8,297 bases of DNA, taken from positions 1 to 8,297 of the forward strand of contig JAEZZU010000070.1 in the NCBI GenBank assembly GCA_023418355.1. The letters are read 5' to 3'. The translations under genes and the position numbers were made by a program. The stretch comes from Pseudomonadota bacterium (GTDB lineage: Bacteria > Pseudomonadota > Gammaproteobacteria > Burkholderiales > Burkholderiaceae_C). Position 1 is the stretch's first letter; every line of letters starts with the position of its first letter. Under the pieces are notes generated by a model, which was given only the letters and a program-made list of their open reading frames with translations, searched no databases and was not told the DNA's origin. Shown here one piece after another: positions 7,123 through 8,297 of this stretch.

Positions 7123-8297
7123 TTACTTGTAGACGGGGAAGCGAGCGGTCAGCTTGGCCACTTCTTCGCGCACGCGGGCCAGTGTGGCTTCGTCGTTGGG
7201 GTTCTCCAGCACATCAGCCACCAGGTTGGCGGTGATGCGTGCTTCTTCTTCCTTGAAACCACGAGTCGTCATGGCAGGTGTACCCACGCGGATACCGCTG
7301 GTCACGAATGGCTTCTCGGGGTCGTTGGGGATGGCGTTCTTGTTGATGGTGATGTGCGCCTGGCCCAGAGCCGCTTCTGCAGCCTTGCCGGTGATGCCCT
7401 TGGAACGCAGGTCCACCAGCATCACGTGGCTTTCGGTGCGGCCAGACACGATGCGCAGACCGCGCTCGGTCAGCGTATCCGCCATCACCTTGGCGTTCTT
7501 CACGACTTGTTCCTGGTATGCCTTGAACTCAGGCGACTGTGCTTCCTTGAAAGCCACAGCCTTACCAGCGATCACGTGCATCAGAGGGCCGCCTTGCAGG
7601 CCGGGGAAGATCGCGCTGTTGATGGCCTTTTCGTGCTCAGCCTTCATCAGAATCACACCGCCGCGAGGGCCACGCAGGCTCTTGTGGGTGGTGGTGGTCA
7701 CCACGTCAGCGTGGGGCACGGGGTTGGGGTACACGCCTGCAGCGATCAGGCCGGCGTAGTGGGCCATGTCCACCCACAGGATGGCGCCCACTTCCTTGGC
7801 GATCTTGGCAAAGCGTTCAAAGTCAATGCGCAGAGCGTAGGCCGATGCACCGGCCACGATGATGCGGGGCTTGTGCTCGCGCGCCAGCTTTTCGAGCTGT
7901 TCGTAGTCGATCTCTTCCTTGTCGTTCAGGCCGTAAGCCACGGCGTTGAACCACTTGCCGGACATGTTCAGGGCCATGCCGTGGGTCAGGTGACCGCCTT
8001 CGGCCAGGCTCATGCCCAGGATGGTGTCGCCAGGCTTGGCAAAGGCCATCAGCACGGCCTGGTTGGCCTGGGAGCCGGAGTTGGGCTGCACGTTGGCAGC
8101 TTCGGCGCCAAAGATGGCCTTGATGCGGTCAATGGCCAGCTGCTCCACCACGTCCACGTGCTCACAACCGCCGTAGTAGCGCTTGCCTGGGTAGCCTTCG
8201 GCGTACTTGTTGGTCAGCTGGGAGCCCTGGGCTTCCATCACGGCGGGCGAGCAGTAGTTCTCGCTCGCGATCAGTTCGATGTGGTCTTGCTGGCGCT
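7123..8297 (-). CDS. glyA: Serine hydroxymethyltransferase, 5' end cut off by window
   Basis: A PLP enzyme that interconverts serine plus tetrahydrofolate with glycine plus 5,10-methylene-tetrahydrofolate, the main source of one-carbon units for purines, thymidylate and methionine. About 390 residues are visible out of roughly 415. The frame stays open to the right edge, reading RQQDHIELIASENYCSPAVM, a hallmark N-terminal stretch, so only about 25 residues and the start codon are missing. The apparent start at 8241 is an internal GTG valine, not the real start. Other family motifs are YAEGYPGKRYYGG, NVQPNSGSQANQAV, the PLP-lysine motif TTTTHKSLRGPRGG (Lys codon at 7681-7683), and SGIRVGTPAMTTRGF. 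The TAA at 7123-7125 is 12 bases before nrdR, so the two are probably one transcript. No truncation or frameshift is seen inside the visible part. Confidence 0.98.
   Translation of the reverse strand, partial: RQQDHIELIASENYCSPAVMEAQGSQLTNKYAEGYPGKRYYGGCEHVDVVEQLAIDRIKAIFGAEAANVQPNSGSQANQAVLMAFAKPGDTILGMSLAEGGHLTHGMALNMSGKWFNAVAYGLNDKEEIDYEQLEKLAREHKPRIIVAGASAYALRIDFERFAKIAKEVGAILWVDMAHYAGLIAAGVYPNPVPHADVVTTTTHKSLRGPRGGVILMKAEHEKAINSAIFPGLQGGPLMHVIAGKAVAFKEAQSPEFKAYQEQVVKNAKVMADTLTERGLRIVSGRTESHVMLVDLRSKGITGKAAEAALGQAHITINKNAIPNDPEKPFVTSGIRVGTPAMTTRGFKEEEARITANLVADVLENPNDEATLARVREEVAKLTARFPVYK

Noticed and set aside
7123..8241. Complete glyA starting at 8241.
   Set aside because: The codon at 8239-8241 is GTG for valine inside the conserved SPAVMEAQG stretch. 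Family-specific sequence continues to the window edge, so the gene is cut, not complete.

Overview
The window looks like ordinary chromosomal backbone of a betaproteobacterium, most likely Comamonadaceae and possibly close to Comamonas. This rests on moderately high GC coding sequence rich in Ala, Gln and Leu, the style of the chorismate synthase and serine hydroxymethyltransferase, and the glyA-nrdR pairing. No database search was possible, so the taxonomic call is inference. No CRISPR array, insertion sequence, phage gene, integrase or attachment-site duplication is visible, and I found no undescribed multi-gene system.

Layout from left to right. Positions 1-170 are non-coding and end in an AT-rich tract plus promoter that drives a tRNA-Leu(CAG) gene (171-255, + strand). 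A strong intrinsic terminator follows it. Back to back lies a leftward terminator belonging to a large minus-strand gene (391-2919) for an 842-residue alpha-helical protein with three DUF349-type repeats and no firm function. A 218-base gap with two hairpins built on a shared motif separates it from another minus-strand gene (3138-5324), a PAS-GAF-GGDEF-EAL protein. Its EAL domain keeps all expected catalytic residues, while its GGDEF signature is degenerate (SSDEF), so it is predicted to hydrolyse cyclic di-GMP.

Divergently, aroC (5412-6509, + strand) encodes chorismate synthase, the last step of the shikimate pathway. It starts 87 bases from the EAL gene, has no clear Shine-Dalgarno and may be leaderless. 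An imperfect palindromic repeat of about 80 bases ending in a T-run closes aroC. Facing it is the terminator of a minus-strand pair, glyA then nrdR, separated by 12 bases. glyA runs off the right edge and lacks only its extreme N-terminus.

The genes cover separate housekeeping jobs: leucine decoding, aromatic precursor synthesis, one-carbon and glycine metabolism, and control of ribonucleotide reductase. One second-messenger enzyme and one gene of unknown function are added. glyA and nrdR are the only pair that looks co-transcribed. Intrinsic terminators close every other transcription unit, the weakest being that of the EAL gene.
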